Positions 37,239 to 49,594 of a DNA stretch of 64,000 nucleotides are shown piece after piece. Under the pieces are notes generated by a model. The model ran no database searches. It saw nothing but the letters and a program-made list of their open reading frames with translations, and was not told where the DNA came from. The translations under genes and the position numbers were made by a program. Where the stretch lies: NCBI RefSeq assembly GCF_002902725.1, contig NZ_PPRT01000021.1, positions 1 through 64,000 on the forward strand, in the 5' to 3' direction. Source of the DNA: Staphylococcus caprae. GTDB taxonomy: Bacteria; Bacillota; Bacilli; Staphylococcales; Staphylococcaceae. Each line of letters begins with the position of its first letter. The stretch's first letter is position 1.

Positions 37239-37709
37239 TTACCAACGGTAGTGAGCAAATGCTTTGTTTGCTTCAGCCATTTTGTGAGTGTCCTCACGTT
37301 TTTTGACTGCACCACCTGTATTATTTGCAGCGTCTAAGATTTCGTTAGCTAAACGATCTTCCATAGTTTTCTCACCACGAAGACGAGCATAGTTTACTAA
37401 CCAACGTAATCCTAAAGTAGTACGACGTTCTGGGCGTACCTCAACTGGTACTTGGTAGTTAGAACCACCCACACGACGAGCTTTAACTTCTAATACTGGC
37501 ATAATGTTATTGATTGCTTCTTCGAATACTTCTAATGCATCACGACCACTACGTTGTTCAACTAGGTCGAATGCAGAATAAAGAATTCTTTGAGCTGTTC
37601 CGCGTTTACCGTCTAACATAATTTTGTTAATTAATTTAGTAACTAACTTAGAGTTATGAATTGGATCCGGTAATACGTCTCTTTTTGGTACTGATCCTTT
37701 ACGAGGCAT
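37239..37709 (-). CDS. rpsG: 30S ribosomal protein S7
   Basis: 156 residues, the usual length, beginning [16 protein letters not shown] and ending in AHYRW. It binds the 3' major domain of 16S rRNA and forms the head of the small subunit. SD GGGAGGA precedes the ATG. In many bacteria S7 is the autoregulator of the str operon; no separate leader was recognised here. Confidence 0.98.
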
Positions 37710-37779
37710 AATGTAAATCCTCCCTTCCTATTATAGTATAATCTTTAAAAATGTATTTAAAATTTACGTAATCTTAAAC

Positions 37780-38193
37780 TTAATTTTTAGGTTTTTTAGT
37801 TCCGTATAATGAACGTCCTTGTCTACGTCCATCAACACCTGAAGTATCAAGTGCACCACGTACGATATGATAACGCACACCAGGTAAGTCTTTTACACGT
37901 CCACCACGTACAAGTACTACACTGTGTTCTTGTAAGTTGTGTCCGATACCAGGGATGTATGCGTTGATTTCAATATTGTTTGATAAACGCACACGTGCAT
38001 ATTTACGTAACGCTGAGTTAGGTTTTTTAGGTGTCATAGTACCTACACGAGTACAAACACCACGTTTTTGAGGTGAGTTTAAGTGAGTAAATTGTTTCTT
38101 TTTACTATTGAAACCTCTGTTTAAAGCTGGTGAATCTGATTTTTTAGATTTGCTTTTTCTTGGTTTACGTACTAATTGGTTAATAGTTGGCAT
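37780..38193 (-). CDS. rpsL: 30S ribosomal protein S12
   Basis: 137 residues. The frame runs to 38229, but the ATG at 38193 behind GAGGAGGA gives [14 protein letters not shown], the standard start. It shapes the decoding site. The streptomycin-related lysines in [11 protein letters not shown] and GGRVKDLPG are unaltered, so no resistance change is seen. Confidence 0.98.
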   Translation of the reverse strand: MPTINQLVRKPRKSKSKKSDSPALNRGFNSKKKQFTHLNSPQKRGVCTRVGTMTPKKPNSALRKYARVRLSNNIEINAYIPGIGHNLQEHSVVLVRGGRVKDLPGVRYHIVRGALDTSGVDGRRQGRSLYGTKKPKN

Positions 38194-38283
38194 TGAATGT
38201 GTCCTCCTCTCTTCATTTTTTAATCCCACACATCCAGGTGGTTCATTTTAAGGTTAAATAAAATTTAGTAAGTAAAATACTTA

Positions 38284-38544
38284 CTAATTCTCATTCAATA
38301 ACGCAACAATCGTTGCATTAACGTTGATACCTACATATTCTCCTAAAGCACGTTGGCTTCGGAAAAATGTAACTGGTATATTTTCTTGATTGATATAGCT
38401 TAACACGCGAGTCAATAGATGAACTTCAACGTCTTTAGCAATAATCAATGATGTAACTTGATCTTTCTTTAACGCTTTAAGCGTTTCTTTAAGACCAACT
38501 ACATAGTGTTGTTTGTTAAAGCGTGCAACTTTTTCATTAGACAT
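38284..38544 (-). CDS. rplGB: Ribosomal L7Ae-like protein (RplGB/YbxF)
   Basis: 86 residues. [20 protein letters not shown] and [10 protein letters not shown] are typical of the L7Ae/L30e kink-turn-binding family (B. subtilis YbxF). It binds k-turn RNAs; its ribosomal role is not settled. Two ATGs lie before the family start; the SD GGAGG is eight bases from the ATG at 38544 ([11 protein letters not shown]), so that one is used. Between rpoC and rpsL as usual in Firmicutes. Confidence 0.93.
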   Translation of the reverse strand: MSNEKVARFNKQHYVVGLKETLKALKKDQVTSLIIAKDVEVHLLTRVLSYINQENIPVTFFRSQRALGEYVGINVNATIVALLNEN

Positions 38545-38640
38545 GTACATATCCTCCAAAGTTCTGCTTGCATCAACCTTTAATATATTAACATTTTTTA
38601 GTACACATAGTCAACATTATATCTATGCTTTTATAAATTA

Positions 38641-38675
38641 ATATAAGAGAGTGGGAAATGGTCTCTCCCACTCTC
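38641..38675 (-). terminator. Hairpin after rpoC
   Basis: A perfect 10-bp stem, GAGAGTGGGA (38647-38656) with TCCCACTCTC (38666-38675). The following minus-strand sequence TTATATTAATTT is only partly T-rich, so read-through into rplGB-rpsL is possible. Confidence 0.65.
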
Positions 38676-38685
38676 AAAGAATATC

Positions 38686-41600
38686 TTATTCAGTGATTTC
38701 TACTTCTTCATCAACTTCTGTTACAGGAGCTGATGTTTTCTCATATTGAATATCACTATAACGTCTCATACCAGTACCAGCTGGAATCAACTTACCGATA
38801 ATAACGTTTTCTTTAAGTCCGAGTAAGTCATCGCGTTTACCTTTGATAGCCGCATCTGTAAGTACACGTGTTGTTTCTTGGAATGATGCAGCTGATAAGA
38901 AGCTTTCAGTTTCAAGTGAAGCTTTAGTAATACCAAGCAATACTGGTTTAGAAGTTGCAGGGCGTTTACGATGTTTGAATGCTTCTCTGTTAGCATCTGT
39001 AAAGCTGTGGATGTCTACAAGTGAACCTGGTAATAATTTAGTGTCACCAGCTTCGATTATACGAACTTTACGTAACATTTGTCTTACCATTACTTCAACG
39101 TGTTTATCGTCAATTTCAACACCTTGCATACGGTAAACTTTTTGTACTTCTTTAAGTAAGTAACTTTCAGTTGCATTCAAGCCAGCAACGGCTAAGTAGT
39201 TCTTAGGTTCAATAGAACCTTCTGTAAGAACTTCACCACGTTCTACAGATTGACCTACTTCTACTTTAAGTCTTGAAGTACCTGAAGCTAGATAAGATCT
39301 AGTTTCATTAGCACCTTTAACGATGATTTCTTGTTGACGGTCTTTAGCTAATTTAATATCTTCAACGACACCTTCGATTTCAGTAATAACCGCTTGACCT
39401 TTAGGGTTACGCGCTTCGAAGATCTCTTGAATACGTGGAAGACCTTGTGTGATATCGCTTCCTGCTACACCACCAGTGTGGAAGGTACGCATTGTAAGCT
39501 GTGTACCTGGTTCACCGATTGATTGAGCGGCAATTGTACCAACTGCTTCACCCACTTCAACTTTTTCACCAGTTGCAAGGTTTTTACCGTAACATTTTTC
39601 ACATACACCGTGACGCGTGTTACAAGTAAATGCTGAGCGGATGTACATTTGTTCGATACCAGCATCTGTGATTTGTTTAGCGATATCTGCTGTGATGAGT
39701 TCATCTGGACGGATAATAATTTCATCAGTCTCAGGATGACGAATTGTTTCTTTAGAATAACGACCTTCGATACGTTCGATAAACGGTTCAATCATTTCTG
39801 TACCTTCTTTGATATCAGAAACTAATAAACCTCTGTCAGTACCACAGTCTTCTTCACGAACGATAACATCTTGTGCAACGTCAACAAGACGACGAGTAAG
39901 GTAACCTGAGTCAGCTGTTTTAAGGGCTGTATCGGCAAGACCTTTACGCGCACCGTGTGTAGAAATGAAGTATTCTAACACTGTTAAACCTTCACGGAAT
40001 GAAGATGTGATAGGTAACTCGATGATTTTACCTGATGGTGCAGCCATTAATCCACGCATACCTGCTAATTGCGTGAAGTTAGAAGCGTTACCACGGGCAC
40101 CAGAGTCACTCATCATGAAGATTGGGTTTGTTTTCTCAAGTGATTGCATTAATTCGCCTTGAATTTGGTCTTTCGCATCAGTCCAAATTTCAACAACAGC
40201 GTTATAACGTTCATCTTCAGTGATTAAACCACGGTTAAATTGCTTAGTAACACGTTCAACTAATTTTTCGTGTTCGTCTAAGATATCTTGTTTATCTGGA
40301 AGTACCACGATGTCAGATACACCAACTGTAATACCAGCTTTAGATGAGAATTTGAAACCTAAGTCTTTCATTCTATCTAACATCATAGAAGTATCTGTAA
40401 TACTGAATCTGTTGAATACTTCTGCAATGATATTTCCTAAGAATTTCTTATTAAATGGCTCAATAAGTTCTTCATTTTCAAAGTATTCTTTTAAGCCACC
40501 TTCACCTAATTGTGTAGGGTCTACAAAGTATCTATCAGGTGTTGTACTTTCTAAGTTTGTTTGGCTTGGTTCATTTATATATGCAAATGAATCCGGAATA
40601 ATTTCATTGAAAATAATTTTACCTACAGACGTAGCTAAAATTTTACTATTTTGTTCATCAGTGAACGTTGGATTGTTGAATGAGCTTGCATGTACACCAA
40701 TACGAGTGTGTAAATGAACATAGCCATTCGCATATGCTTTTAATACTTCGTTTGTATCATTAAAGATAGCACCAGTATTAACAGCATCTTTACGTTCTAA
40801 TGTTAAGTAATAGTTACCTAATACCATATCTTGAGATGGTGTAACGACCGGCTTACCATCTTTAGGGTTAAGGATGTTTTGAGCAGCTAACATTAACATA
40901 CGTGCTTCGGCTTGAGCTTCTTTAGATAGAGGTACGTGAACAGCCATTTGGTCACCATCAAAGTCTGCGTTGTAAGCAGTAGTTACAAGTGGGTGAAGAC
41001 GGATTGCACGTCCTTCAACTAATGTTGGTTCAAATGCTTGGATACCTAATCTGTGAAGCGTAGGCGCACGGTTAAGTAGTACTGGATGTTCAGTAATAAC
41101 ATCTTCTAATACGTCCCAAACTTCGTCATCCATACGTTCGATTTTACTTTTCGCATTTTTAATGTTTGTTGCGATTTCACGTTGAACTAATTCTTTCATT
41201 ACAAATGGTTTGAATAGTTCAAGTGCCATTTCTTTCGGTAAACCACATTGATACATTTTCAAGCTAGGTCCTACCGCAATAACTGAACGTCCTGAGTAGT
41301 CAACACGTTTACCAAGTAAGTTTTGACGGAAACGACCTTGTTTACCTTTCAACATGTGTGAAAGTGATTTCAATGGACGGTTACCTGGACCAGTTACAGG
41401 ACGACCACGACGACCGTTATCAATTAAAGCATCTACTGCTTCTTGTAACATACGTTTTTCGTTTTGAACGATGATGCCAGGAGCACCTAAATCTAATAAA
41501 CGTTTTAAACGATTGTTACGGTTGATTACACGACGATATAAATCGTTTAAGTCACTTGTTGCAAAACGTCCGCCGTCTAATTGAACCATTGGACGAATTT

Positions 41601-42309
41601 CTGGTGGAATAATTGGAAGTACATCTAAAATCATCCATGAAGGATTATTACCAGAATTTCTAAATGATTCAACAACTTCTAAACGTTTGATTGCACGAGT
41701 TAATCTTTGACCAGTAGCTGATTCTAACTCGTCACGTAACATTTTTAATTCTTCATCTAAATCAATTTCTTCTAATAGGTCTTTAATTCCTTCAGCACCC
41801 ATTTTAGCTACGAATTGATTTGGATATTTGTCATAGTATTCTCTGAATTCAGCTTCAGATAGTAAAGTTTTCTTTTCTAAACCAGTTGGACCTGGATCAA
41901 CTACAACATAAGAAGCGAAGTAGATGACTTCTTCTAATGCTCTTGGAGACATATCAAGCAATAGACCCATACGACTTGGAATTCCTTTGAAATACCAAAT
42001 ATGTGATACAGGTGCTGCTAATTCTATGTGTCCCATTCTTTCACGACGCACTTTTGATTTAGTTACTTCAACGCCACATCTATCACATACCATACCTTTG
42101 TAGCGTACACGTTTGTACTTACCACAACTACATTCCCAGTCTTTCGTAGGTCCGAAAATTCTTTCACAGAAAAGACCATCTTTTTCTGGTTTTAAAGTAC
42201 GATAGTTTATTGTTTCAGGTTTCTTAACTTCACCATAAGACCAAGAACGAATTTTTTCAGGTGAAGCTAATCCTATTTTCATATAATGGAAATTATTTAC
42301 ATCAATCAA
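38686..42309 (-). CDS. rpoC: RNA polymerase beta' subunit
   Basis: 1207 residues. The N-terminal zinc site is CSCGKYK...CDRCG, the catalytic loop is NADFDGD, and the second zinc site has [13 protein letters not shown]. The true start is TTG at 42309, eight bases after AGGAGG, giving [13 protein letters not shown]; the upstream TTG at 42327 lies against the SD. It forms the active centre of RNA polymerase with RpoB. Located 134 bases after rpoB, with a hairpin in the gap. Confidence 0.98.
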   Translation of the reverse strand: MIDVNNFHYMKIGLASPEKIRSWSYGEVKKPETINYRTLKPEKDGLFCERIFGPTKDWECSCGKYKRVRYKGMVCDRCGVEVTKSKVRRERMGHIELAAPVSHIWYFKGIPSRMGLLLDMSPRALEEVIYFASYVVVDPGPTGLEKKTLLSEAEFREYYDKYPNQFVAKMGAEGIKDLLEEIDLDEELKMLRDELESATGQRLTRAIKRLEVVESFRNSGNNPSWMILDVLPIIPPEIRPMVQLDGGRFATSDLNDLYRRVINRNNRLKRLLDLGAPGIIVQNEKRMLQEAVDALIDNGRRGRPVTGPGNRPLKSLSHMLKGKQGRFRQNLLGKRVDYSGRSVIAVGPSLKMYQCGLPKEMALELFKPFVMKELVQREIATNIKNAKSKIERMDDEVWDVLEDVITEHPVLLNRAPTLHRLGIQAFEPTLVEGRAIRLHPLVTTAYNADFDGDQMAVHVPLSKEAQAEARMLMLAAQNILNPKDGKPVVTPSQDMVLGNYYLTLERKDAVNTGAIFNDTNEVLKAYANGYVHLHTRIGVHASSFNNPTFTDEQNSKILATSVGKIIFNEIIPDSFAYINEPSQTNLESTTPDRYFVDPTQLGEGGLKEYFENEELIEPFNKKFLGNIIAEVFNRFSITDTSMMLDRMKDLGFKFSSKAGITVGVSDIVVLPDKQDILDEHEKLVERVTKQFNRGLITEDERYNAVVEIWTDAKDQIQGELMQSLEKTNPIFMMSDSGARGNASNFTQLAGMRGLMAAPSGKIIELPITSSFREGLTVLEYFISTHGARKGLADTALKTADSGYLTRRLVDVAQDVIVREEDCGTDRGLLVSDIKEGTEMIEPFIERIEGRYSKETIRHPETDEIIIRPDELITADIAKQITDAGIEQMYIRSAFTCNTRHGVCEKCYGKNLATGEKVEVGEAVGTIAAQSIGEPGTQLTMRTFHTGGVAGSDITQGLPRIQEIFEARNPKGQAVITEIEGVVEDIKLAKDRQQEIIVKGANETRSYLASGTSRLKVEVGQSVERGEVLTEGSIEPKNYLAVAGLNATESYLLKEVQKVYRMQGVEIDDKHVEVMVRQMLRKVRIIEAGDTKLLPGSLVDIHSFTDANREAFKHRKRPATSKPVLLGITKASLETESFLSAASFQETTRVLTDAAIKGKRDDLLGLKENVIIGKLIPAGTGMRRYSDIQYEKTSAPVTEVDEEVEITE

Positions 42310-42381
42310 GGAGCCTACCTCCTTCAATTTAGATTAGCTGTGCTATTTGATTGATTTACATTCATTGAAATCGAATACCTT

Positions 42382-42418
42382 AAAGAGGTTGAAATGGCAA
42401 CCATCTCATAACCTCTTT
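42382..42418 (-). other. rpoB-rpoC intergenic hairpin
   Basis: AAAGAGGTT (42382-42390) pairs with AACCTCTTT (42410-42418). There is no T run, so it is more likely a processing or stability element than a terminator. Confidence 0.5.
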
Positions 42419-42443
42419 AGGATTCATTTATCTTAAGTGCTTA

Positions 42444-45400
42444 TTAATCAGTTGTTTCTTTTTGTGATTCGGGAGCATTTTTTTGTTGTAAATCTACTTT
42501 GCGTTCAGTTGCATCTTCATCATCAACGTCCGCCATTTCAATTTCGTTGTCTTGCTCGTCCATCACTTTAACATCTAATCCTAAACTTTGTAATTCTTTC
42601 ATCAATACTCTGAATGATTCTGGAACACTTGGTCTAGAGATATTTTCACCTTTAACGATAGATTCGTAAGTTTTAACACGACCTACTGTATCGTCAGATT
42701 TATAAGTTAAGATTTCTTGTAATGTGTATGCAGCACCATATGCTTCAAGTGCCCATACCTCCATCTCACCGAAGCGTTGACCACCGAATTGTGCTTTACC
42801 ACCAAGTGGTTGTTGTGTAACAAGTGAGTATGGTCCAGTTGAACGTGCGTGTAATTTATCGTCAACCATGTGAGCAAGTTTAAGCATGTACATGACACCT
42901 ACAGAAATACGGTTATCGAATGGTTCACCTGTACGTCCATCGTATAATACAGTTTTACCATCACGAGCCATACCTGCTTCTTCAATTGTTGACCATACAT
43001 CATCATCGTTTGCACCATCGAATACTGGAGATGCTACATGGATGCCTAAGTTCTTAGCAGCCATACCTAAATGCAACTCAAGTACTTGTCCGATGTTCAT
43101 ACGTGATGGTACACCAAGTGGGTTTAACATGATGTCGATTGGACGACCATCTGGTAAGTATGGCATATCTTCTTCAGGAACAATTTTAGAGATAACACCT
43201 TTGTTACCGTGACGACCACACATTTTGTCCCCTACATGAATTTTACGTTTTTGAACGATATAAACACGTACCAATTGGTTTACACCTGGAGATAACGTAT
43301 CATCGCCTTCTTCACGATTGAATACTTTAACATCTAGAACGATACCGCCTGCACCATGTGGTACACGTAATGATGTATCGCGGACTTCACGAGCCTTTTC
43401 ACCGAAGATAGCATGTAATAATCTTTCTTCAGCTGTTAATTCAGTTACACCTTTAGGCGTTACTTTACCTACTAAGATGTCACCGTCTTTAACTTCAGCA
43501 CCAACATAAACGATACCGCGATCGTCTAAGTTTTTAAGTGCACTTTCAGATACGTTAGGAATGTCACGAGTAATTTCTTCAGGTCCTAACTTAGTATCAC
43601 GAGCTTCAGATTCATATTCTTCAATGTGAATAGAAGTATAAACGTCATCTTTAACTAAACGTTCACTCATGATAACAGCATCCTCGTAGTTATAACCGTC
43701 CCAAGTCATGAAACCAACTACAACGTTACGTCCTAATGCCATTTCACCTAATTCCATTGAAGGACCGTCAGCTAAAATTTCATTGTATTCTACTACATCA
43801 CCAACAGAAACAATTGGACGTTGGTTATAACATGTACCAGAGTTTGAACGTTTGAATTTAGCTAATGGGTAACGATCTAATTCACCTTCATGTTCAGTGC
43901 CGTTTTCTTCTACTAAACGACGTACTAATACTTCGTTAGATTCAACGTGTTCAACGCGTCCTCTATGTTTAGCAGTAATCGCTGCACCTGAATCACGTGC
44001 GGCTACATGTTCCATACCTGTACCAACAAATGGCGCTTCTGGATTCATCAATGGTACTGCTTGACGTTGCATGTTCGCACCCATTAATGCACGGTTAGAG
44101 TCATCATTTTCTAAGAATGGAATACAAGCTGTCGCTGCAGATACTACTTGTTTAGGAGATACATCCATGTAGTCCATTTTCTCTTTAGCCATAACTGTGT
44201 TATTACCACGGAAACGACAAACAACTTCGTCATCTAAGAAACGACCATTTTCGTCTAAACGAGAGTTCGCTTGGGCAACAACATAACTATCTTCTTCATC
44301 AGCAGTTAAGTAATCAATTTGGTCAGTGATAGAATTCGTATCTAAATCTACTTTACGATAAGGTGTTTCAATAAAACCAAATTCATTTACTCGTGCATAA
44401 CTTGATAATGAGTTGATTAAACCAATGTTTGGTCCCTCAGGTGTTTCGATTGGACACATACGGCCATAGTGAGAATAGTGAACGTCACGCACTTCCATTT
44501 GGGCACGTTCACGCGTTAAACCACCAGGTCCTAATGCTGATAGACGACGTTTATGAGTCAACTCAGCTAATGGGTTAGCTTGGTCCATGAATTGCGATAA
44601 TTGTGAACTTCCGAAGAATTCTTTAATAGACGCAATAACCGGACGAATGTTGATTAATTGTTGTGGTGTGATTGAATCAGTGTCTTGAATAGACATTCTT
44701 TCACGAACAACACGTTCCATTCTTGATAAACCGATACGGAATTGGTTCTGTAAAAGTTCACCAACTGAACGTAAACGACGGTTACCTAAGTGGTCGATAT
44801 CATCTGTATAACCAATACCATTTAATAAGTTGAAGAAATAACTCATTGACGCAATGATATCAGCTGGAGTAATACATTTAACTTCTGAATCTGGTAATGC
44901 ATTACCAATTACAGTAGTTGTGCGACCTTCTTCATCATTAGGTACATAGACTTTAATTGATTGAATTTCAACAGGTTCGTCAATAACGCTACCTTCTAAT
45001 TCGAAAACTTCACTGTTAGCGTTTGTTTCTAAAACGTCCATGATTTCGTCAATTTTACGACGATCTAATACAGTACCTTCTTCAGCTACAATCTCACCTG
45101 TTTCACTATTAACAATAGGTTCTGCTAATTTTTGATTAAATAAACGGTGTTTTAAATGTAACTTTTTGTTAGCTTTGTAACGACCAACACTTGCTAAATC
45201 ATAACGTTTAGGGTCGAAGAAGCGTGAGTATAATAAGCTTTTAGCATTTTCAACTGTTGGTGGTTCGCCAGGACGTAAACGTTCATAAATTTCTAATAAT
45301 GCTTGTTCAGTATTTTCAGTACCATCTTTTTCTAATGTATTACGTAAATATTCACTCTCACCTAGTAAATCAACAATTTCTTGATCAGTTGAGAAATCTA

Positions 45401-45995
45401 GTGCACGTAATAATACTGTCAATGGTAATTTACGAGTTCTATCGATACGAACGTATACTACATCTTTCGCATCTGTTTCATATTCTAACCAAGCACCACG
45501 GTTAGGAATGATAGTTGCATCGTAGTTTTCGCGTCCATTTTTATCAATTTTCTCGTTGAAATAAACGGATGGTGAACGTACTAATTGAGAAACGATAACA
45601 CGTTCAGCACCATTGATAACGAATGTACCTGTGTCAGTCATTAATGGGAAATCACCCATGAAGACTTCTTGTTCCTTCACTTCGCCTGTTTCTTTAATAA
45701 TGAGACGTACTTTCACACGAAGAGGTGCAGCATAAGTAGCGTCACGGTTTTTAGATTCTTCTAAATCGTATTTCGGATCACCTAATCTATAATCTACAAA
45801 TTCTAAAGATAGGTTACCTGTGAAATCTTCAATTGGAGAAATGTCTCTAAACATTTCTAATAAACCTTCTTTAAGGAACCAATCGTAAGATTTAGTTTGA
45901 ATTTCTATTAAGTTTGGTAATTCTAATACTTCTGAAATTCTCGCGTAATTTCTACGTTTACGATGTCTTCCATATTGGACAACTTGACCTGCCAA
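42444..45995 (-). CDS. rpoB: RNA polymerase beta subunit
   Basis: 1183 residues from a TTG start behind GAGGGG, beginning [15 protein letters not shown]. The rifampicin region ([20 protein letters not shown] followed by [11 protein letters not shown]) has the usual susceptible residues. The C-terminal end [11 protein letters not shown] is species-variable. It forms the catalytic core of RNA polymerase with RpoC. A putative own promoter overlaps the end of the upstream methyltransferase gene, so rpoB can be transcribed apart from rplJL. Confidence 0.98.
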   Translation of the reverse strand: MAGQVVQYGRHRKRRNYARISEVLELPNLIEIQTKSYDWFLKEGLLEMFRDISPIEDFTGNLSLEFVDYRLGDPKYDLEESKNRDATYAAPLRVKVRLIIKETGEVKEQEVFMGDFPLMTDTGTFVINGAERVIVSQLVRSPSVYFNEKIDKNGRENYDATIIPNRGAWLEYETDAKDVVYVRIDRTRKLPLTVLLRALDFSTDQEIVDLLGESEYLRNTLEKDGTENTEQALLEIYERLRPGEPPTVENAKSLLYSRFFDPKRYDLASVGRYKANKKLHLKHRLFNQKLAEPIVNSETGEIVAEEGTVLDRRKIDEIMDVLETNANSEVFELEGSVIDEPVEIQSIKVYVPNDEEGRTTTVIGNALPDSEVKCITPADIIASMSYFFNLLNGIGYTDDIDHLGNRRLRSVGELLQNQFRIGLSRMERVVRERMSIQDTDSITPQQLINIRPVIASIKEFFGSSQLSQFMDQANPLAELTHKRRLSALGPGGLTRERAQMEVRDVHYSHYGRMCPIETPEGPNIGLINSLSSYARVNEFGFIETPYRKVDLDTNSITDQIDYLTADEEDSYVVAQANSRLDENGRFLDDEVVCRFRGNNTVMAKEKMDYMDVSPKQVVSAATACIPFLENDDSNRALMGANMQRQAVPLMNPEAPFVGTGMEHVAARDSGAAITAKHRGRVEHVESNEVLVRRLVEENGTEHEGELDRYPLAKFKRSNSGTCYNQRPIVSVGDVVEYNEILADGPSMELGEMALGRNVVVGFMTWDGYNYEDAVIMSERLVKDDVYTSIHIEEYESEARDTKLGPEEITRDIPNVSESALKNLDDRGIVYVGAEVKDGDILVGKVTPKGVTELTAEERLLHAIFGEKAREVRDTSLRVPHGAGGIVLDVKVFNREEGDDTLSPGVNQLVRVYIVQKRKIHVGDKMCGRHGNKGVISKIVPEEDMPYLPDGRPIDIMLNPLGVPSRMNIGQVLELHLGMAAKNLGIHVASPVFDGANDDDVWSTIEEAGMARDGKTVLYDGRTGEPFDNRISVGVMYMLKLAHMVDDKLHARSTGPYSLVTQQPLGGKAQFGGQRFGEMEVWALEAYGAAYTLQEILTYKSDDTVGRVKTYESIVKGENISRPSVPESFRVLMKELQSLGLDVKVMDEQDNEIEMADVDDEDATERKVDLQQKNAPESQKETTD

Positions 45996-46186
45996 ACAGA
46001 TTCACCCCTCAAAAATTGTGTGTTTTACTGATACTTTTTAAAAGGAAACAATAACGAATATAAAAGACAAAAAGAAAACGGCAACACTTATGATGACACC
46101 ATTTTCGATTTATATTTATACTTAATTTATTTATCCTTTTTACGTAAAAGTACACACTTATTGAACATAAATTTTTACATTTTATA

Positions 46187-46215
46187 ACTATATCAGAATA
46201 CGATTTTGAAATCAA
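46187..46215 (-). promoter_or_regulatory. Putative rpoB promoter
   Basis: On the minus strand TTGATT (46210-46215) and TATAGT (46187-46192) are exactly 17 bases apart. The -35 lies in the last codons of the methyltransferase gene. The transcript would have a leader of about 180 bases before rpoB. Confidence 0.5.
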
Positions 46216-46820
46216 CCTTTTGAACTTTTCAAAATATAATATCCCTTACTCTTATTAACAACTTCTACGTTATTAAAAAGAGCTTCCATCTTTTTCTTCG
46301 CAGATGGCATACCTTGTTTCTTTTGAATCACAACGTAAAGTTCGCCCTGTGCTTTAAGCTTTTCATAAGCTTCTTCAAAAATACGATGCACAATATCTTT
46401 ACCTGCACGAATGGGTGGATTAGTTAAAACATAATCAAATCGTTGATTATCTACAGCTGATAAACAATCACTTTCAATAATTTCAGCGTTTTCAATTTGA
46501 TTTTTTGTTTTATTTATTTCCGCAAGCGCTAGAGCCCTGTTATTAACGTCTAGTAATGACAGCTGATGATGCGGAGAAATCTTTGCAATTGTTAAACCAA
46601 TTGGCCCATATCCACACCCTACATCTGCAATATATTTACTAGGACCTGGAGGATGCTCTTTCAAAAAGGTTTGAATCAGTAAGTCTGAACCAAAATCTAC
46701 TTTATCTTTCGAGAATACTCCTGCATCCGTAGTGAACTCTAGACGTGTTTTATCGAAATGATAGCTAATTTTCTTTTGATTACTTTTCACTTCTGGATTT
46801 TCATCATAATAGTGACCCAT
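46212..46820 (-). CDS. RsmC-like class I methyltransferase (YbxB)
   Basis: 202 residues. The S-adenosylmethionine loop is ADVGCGYGPIG; the target-amine motif is TNPPIRAG, as in the 16S rRNA guanine-N2 methyltransferases RsmC/RsmD. The frame runs to 46847, but the ATG at 46820 behind GGTGGAG gives MGHYYDENPEV, the family start. In Firmicutes it always sits between rplL and rpoB. Its exact rRNA target is not certain. Confidence 0.88.
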   Translation of the reverse strand: MGHYYDENPEVKSNQKKISYHFDKTRLEFTTDAGVFSKDKVDFGSDLLIQTFLKEHPPGPSKYIADVGCGYGPIGLTIAKISPHHQLSLLDVNNRALALAEINKTKNQIENAEIIESDCLSAVDNQRFDYVLTNPPIRAGKDIVHRIFEEAYEKLKAQGELYVVIQKKQGMPSAKKKMEALFNNVEVVNKSKGYYILKSSKG

Positions 46821-46897
46821 TTCTCCACCTCGAATCAAATTTATCAAATACGCATGTGCGTGATTACAAAATACGATATATTACCATAAACTAACTA

Positions 46898-46927
46898 AAA
46901 ACCCCGTTATCGCAATAACGGGGTTTT
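46898..46927 (-). terminator. Terminator of rplJL
   Basis: AAACCCCGTTAT with ATAACGGGGTTTT forms a perfect, G/C-rich stem bracketed by A and T runs. It lies about 100 bases after rplL, partly separating it from the methyltransferase-rpoB unit. Confidence 0.85.
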
Positions 46928-47025
46928 AATTTCTCAAAGAATTCAGGTTGTATGCATGTTGACTAGACTAAAGAAGTTGATCGAACATGACGTTTCAACC
47001 TAACTATTTAATTAGAAAGTAGAAA

Positions 47026-47394
47026 CTATTTTAATTCTACAGTAGCTCCAACTTCTTCTAATTGTTCTTTAAGTTTTTCAGCGTCTTCTTTAGGCATAGC
47101 TTCTTTAATTACTTTAGGAGCTCCGTCTACTAATTCTTTAGCATCTTTTAAGCCTAAGCCAGTTGCTTCTTTAACTGCTTTAACAACTTTGATTTTTGAA
47201 GATCCAGCTGAAGTTAATTCAACATCAAATTCAGTTTTTTCAGCTGCTGCGTCGCCGCCACCAGCTGCGCCTGCTGCTGCTACTGGAGCTGCTGCAGTTA
47301 CACCAAATTCTTCTTCAATTGCTTTTACTAAATCGTTTAATTCTAATACTGACATTTCTTTAATTGCTTCAATGATTTGTTCTTGATTAGCCAT
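47026..47394 (-). CDS. rplL: 50S ribosomal protein L7/L12
   Basis: 122 residues. An N-terminal dimer domain, an Ala/Gly-rich hinge ([18 protein letters not shown]) and a C-terminal factor-binding domain ([20 protein letters not shown]) are visible. Four copies bind L10 to form the stalk that recruits translation factors. SD GGAGG precedes the ATG; 40 bases after rplJ. Confidence 0.98.
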   Translation of the reverse strand: MANQEQIIEAIKEMSVLELNDLVKAIEEEFGVTAAAPVAAAGAAGGGDAAAEKTEFDVELTSAGSSKIKVVKAVKEATGLGLKDAKELVDGAPKVIKEAMPKEDAEKLKEQLEEVGATVELK

Positions 47395-47434
47395 TTTATA
47401 ATTCCTCCATTAATTTTAATTTTATTATGCGCAA

Positions 47435-47935
47435 TTATTCAGCGCTTTCTTCTTTTTGTTCACCAACGGCTTTAACTGCATAAGCGAAGTTGCGTACTGG
47501 AGCTTGTAATACTGATAAAAGCATTGATACAAGACCATCGTGTGAAGGTAATGAACCAACAGTTTTAACTTCTTCAGCTGAGATTACGCTACCTTCCATA
47601 ACGCCTGTTTTAACTTCTAAAGCTTCGTGTTCTTTAGCAAATCCTGCGATAACTTTCGCTGGAGCTACAACATCTTCAGTTGAAGTTGCGATAGCTGTTG
47701 GACCTGTTAAGAATTCATCTAAGCCTTCGATACCTGCTTGTTCAGCTGCACGACGAACCATAGTGTTTTTGTAAACTTTGTACTCAACACCAGCTTCACG
47801 TAATTGTGAACGTAATTCAGTAACTTCTGCTACTGTTAAACCACGGTAGTCAACGATAACTGTTGATACTGAATTTTTAAGTTGTTCAGCAATTGCATCT
47901 ACTTGTTGTTTTTTTGCTTCAATGATAGCAGACAT
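47435..47935 (-). CDS. rplJ: 50S ribosomal protein L10
   Basis: 166 residues. [19 protein letters not shown] is the rRNA-binding part, and the C-terminal helix that carries L7/L12 dimers ends in GEQKEESAE. It also represses its own mRNA in complex with L12 through the leader upstream. SD GGAGG precedes the ATG. Confidence 0.98.
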   Translation of the reverse strand: MSAIIEAKKQQVDAIAEQLKNSVSTVIVDYRGLTVAEVTELRSQLREAGVEYKVYKNTMVRRAAEQAGIEGLDEFLTGPTAIATSTEDVVAPAKVIAGFAKEHEALEVKTGVMEGSVISAEEVKTVGSLPSHDGLVSMLLSVLQAPVRNFAYAVKAVGEQKEESAE

Positions 47936-47979
47936 TCAGACACCTCCATTTATATTTTTTGGTGCTTTTTTTAATTGCA

Positions 47980-48116
47980 ATAAAAAAAGCACTTTCTACC
48001 CACGGCAAAAAGTGCTTGAAAGATCATTAATCATCACGTTCAAGTCAATTTTAGCCTCGGTAGGATAAGTTTTAAGTTATAAATAACTCCTACTGTCTTA
48101 GGTAAAATAATCACAA
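47980..48116 (-). promoter_or_regulatory. L10 leader with attenuator terminator
   Basis: The rplJ leader RNA ends in a strong terminator: AAGCACTTT (47987-47995) pairs with AAAGTGCTT (48009-48017), followed on the minus strand by seven Ts. It lies 45 bases before the rplJ ATG, so it acts inside the leader. Upstream sequence around CCTACCGAGG is the conserved L10-binding kind seen in Firmicutes. L10 (with L12) should favour termination. Confidence 0.8.
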
Positions 48117-48121
48117 TTAAT

Positions 48122-48150
48122 AATATAACTTCTTTGATGTAATAAGTCAA
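48122..48150 (-). promoter_or_regulatory. rplJ promoter
   Basis: On the minus strand TTGACT (48145-48150) and TATATT (48122-48127) are exactly 17 bases apart, just after the rplA terminator and before the L10 leader. Confidence 0.75.
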
Positions 48151-48153
48151 CAA

Positions 48154-48190
48154 AAAATTTACAGACCGAAAGATTGCTTCCTTCAGTCTG
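48154..48190 (-). terminator. Terminator of rplKA
   Basis: CAGACCGAA (48162-48170) pairs with TTCAGTCTG (48182-48190), with one G-U pair; Ts follow on the minus strand at 48151-48157. Confidence 0.85.
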
Positions 48191-48213
48191 TAATCGTGTT
48201 GACTATTTTAAAT

Positions 48214-48909
48214 TTATAGTTTGAAAGATGAAGTATCAACTTTAACTCCAGGACCCATTGTTGTAGTAACAGCAACAGATTTGAAGTAAGTACCTTTAGC
48301 AGAAGATGGTTTAGCTTTTGCTAAAACGTCTTGTAAAGCTTTGAAGTTTTCAACTAATTTTTCATCGTCAAATGAAACTTTACCGATAGAAGCATGTACG
48401 ATACCAGCTTTTTCAGCACGGTATTCTACTTTACCAGCTTTGATTTCTTCAACTGCTTTTTTAACGTCCATCGTTACTGTACCAGTTTTAGGGTTTGGCA
48501 TTAAACCTTTAGGTCCTAACACACGACCTAATTTACCAACTTCGCCCATCATGTCTGGAGTAGCTACAACTACGTCAAAGTCAAACCAACCTTGTTGGAT
48601 TTTTTGTACGTAATCTGCTTCGCCTACGTAATCTGCACCTGCTTCTTCAGCTTCAGTGATTTTATCGCCTTTAGCGAATACTAATACACGTTGAGATTTA
48701 CCAGTTCCGTTTGGTAAAACAACTGCACCACGGATTTGTTGGTCATTCTTACGTGTATCAATTCCTAAACGGAATGCTACTTCAACAGATGCGTCAAAGT
48801 TAGCAATGCTAGTTTCTTTAGCTAATTTAATTGCTTCTTCAACACTGTAGTGTTGCGTACGGTCAACTTTACTAGCTGCTTCTTGATACTTTTTACCTTT
48901 TTTAGCCAT
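48214..48909 (-). CDS. rplA: 50S ribosomal protein L1
   Basis: 231 residues with the standard start [11 protein letters not shown] and the conserved [13 protein letters not shown] near the end. It binds helices 76-78 of 23S rRNA at the L1 stalk and in many bacteria represses rplKA translation. SD AAAGGAGG precedes the ATG. A gap of 238 bases separates it from rplK, longer than usual, and contains a hairpin (GAGATAATCAT with ATGATTGCATTATCTC, 49002-49042). Confidence 0.98.
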   Translation of the reverse strand: MAKKGKKYQEAASKVDRTQHYSVEEAIKLAKETSIANFDASVEVAFRLGIDTRKNDQQIRGAVVLPNGTGKSQRVLVFAKGDKITEAEEAGADYVGEADYVQKIQQGWFDFDVVVATPDMMGEVGKLGRVLGPKGLMPNPKTGTVTMDVKKAVEEIKAGKVEYRAEKAGIVHASIGKVSFDDEKLVENFKALQDVLAKAKPSSAKGTYFKSVAVTTTMGPGVKVDTSSFKL

Positions 48910-49147
48910 TTATTGTTCCTCCTTTAGTGGTTTTAGCGGAATTTCCTCCCACATTTACTTGCCTCTTGCAAGTTAAGAGCAGATAACAGTGGAAATTGAG
49001 CGAGATAATCATCTTATCTTTAACGAATGATTGCATTATCTCAACCTCATATGAATAGACAATATCAATTGTTTACCTTCTCTGTTACCTGCTTTTATCG
49101 TCTAAATTAAGTTCGTTTTAAAAAATTAATTTATAGTTTAACTTCAA

Positions 49148-49570
49148 TTATTCTACAGTGATACCCATGCTACGTGCAGTACCTTCGATAATACGCATAG
49201 CTGCTTCTTCGTCTGCAGCGTTTAAGTCTTGCATTTTAGTTTGAGCAATTTCGCGTACTTGATCTTTAGTTACTGATGCAACTTTTGTTTTATTAGGTTC
49301 ACCTGAACCTTTTTCTACGCCAGCTGCTTTTTTAAGTAGTACTGGAGCCGGTGGTGTTTTGGTAATGAATGTGAATGAACGGTCTTCATAAACACTGATT
49401 TCTACCGGAATGATTAAACCTGCTTGTTCTTGAGTACGTGCATTGAACTCTTTACAGAATCCCATGATGTTCACACCTGCTTGACCTAATGCTGGACCAA
49501 CTGGTGGTGCTGGGTTCGCTTTACCTGCAGGAATTTGCAATTTAACTACTTTTTCTACTTTTTTAGCCAC
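49148..49570 (-). CDS. rplK: 50S ribosomal protein L11
   Basis: 140 residues. The start is GTG at 49570, seven bases behind AAGGAGG, giving [16 protein letters not shown]. An ATG three codons earlier lies next to the [15 protein letters not shown] is the thiostrepton-region motif. It forms the GTPase-associated centre. A branched leader lies just upstream. Confidence 0.98.
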   Translation of the reverse strand: MAKKVEKVVKLQIPAGKANPAPPVGPALGQAGVNIMGFCKEFNARTQEQAGLIIPVEISVYEDRSFTFITKTPPAPVLLKKAAGVEKGSGEPNKTKVASVTKDQVREIAQTKMQDLNAADEEAAMRIIEGTARSMGITVE

Positions 49571-49594
49571 GATGTGCACCTCCTTGATATCGTG

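Noticed and set aside
44560-44660. Rifampicin-resistance change in rpoB
   Set aside because: The residues of the rifampicin region look like the susceptible form.
46009-46215. Minus-strand 68-codon frame upstream of rpoB
   Set aside because: Covers the rpoB leader and promoter; composition is that of A/T-rich non-coding DNA.
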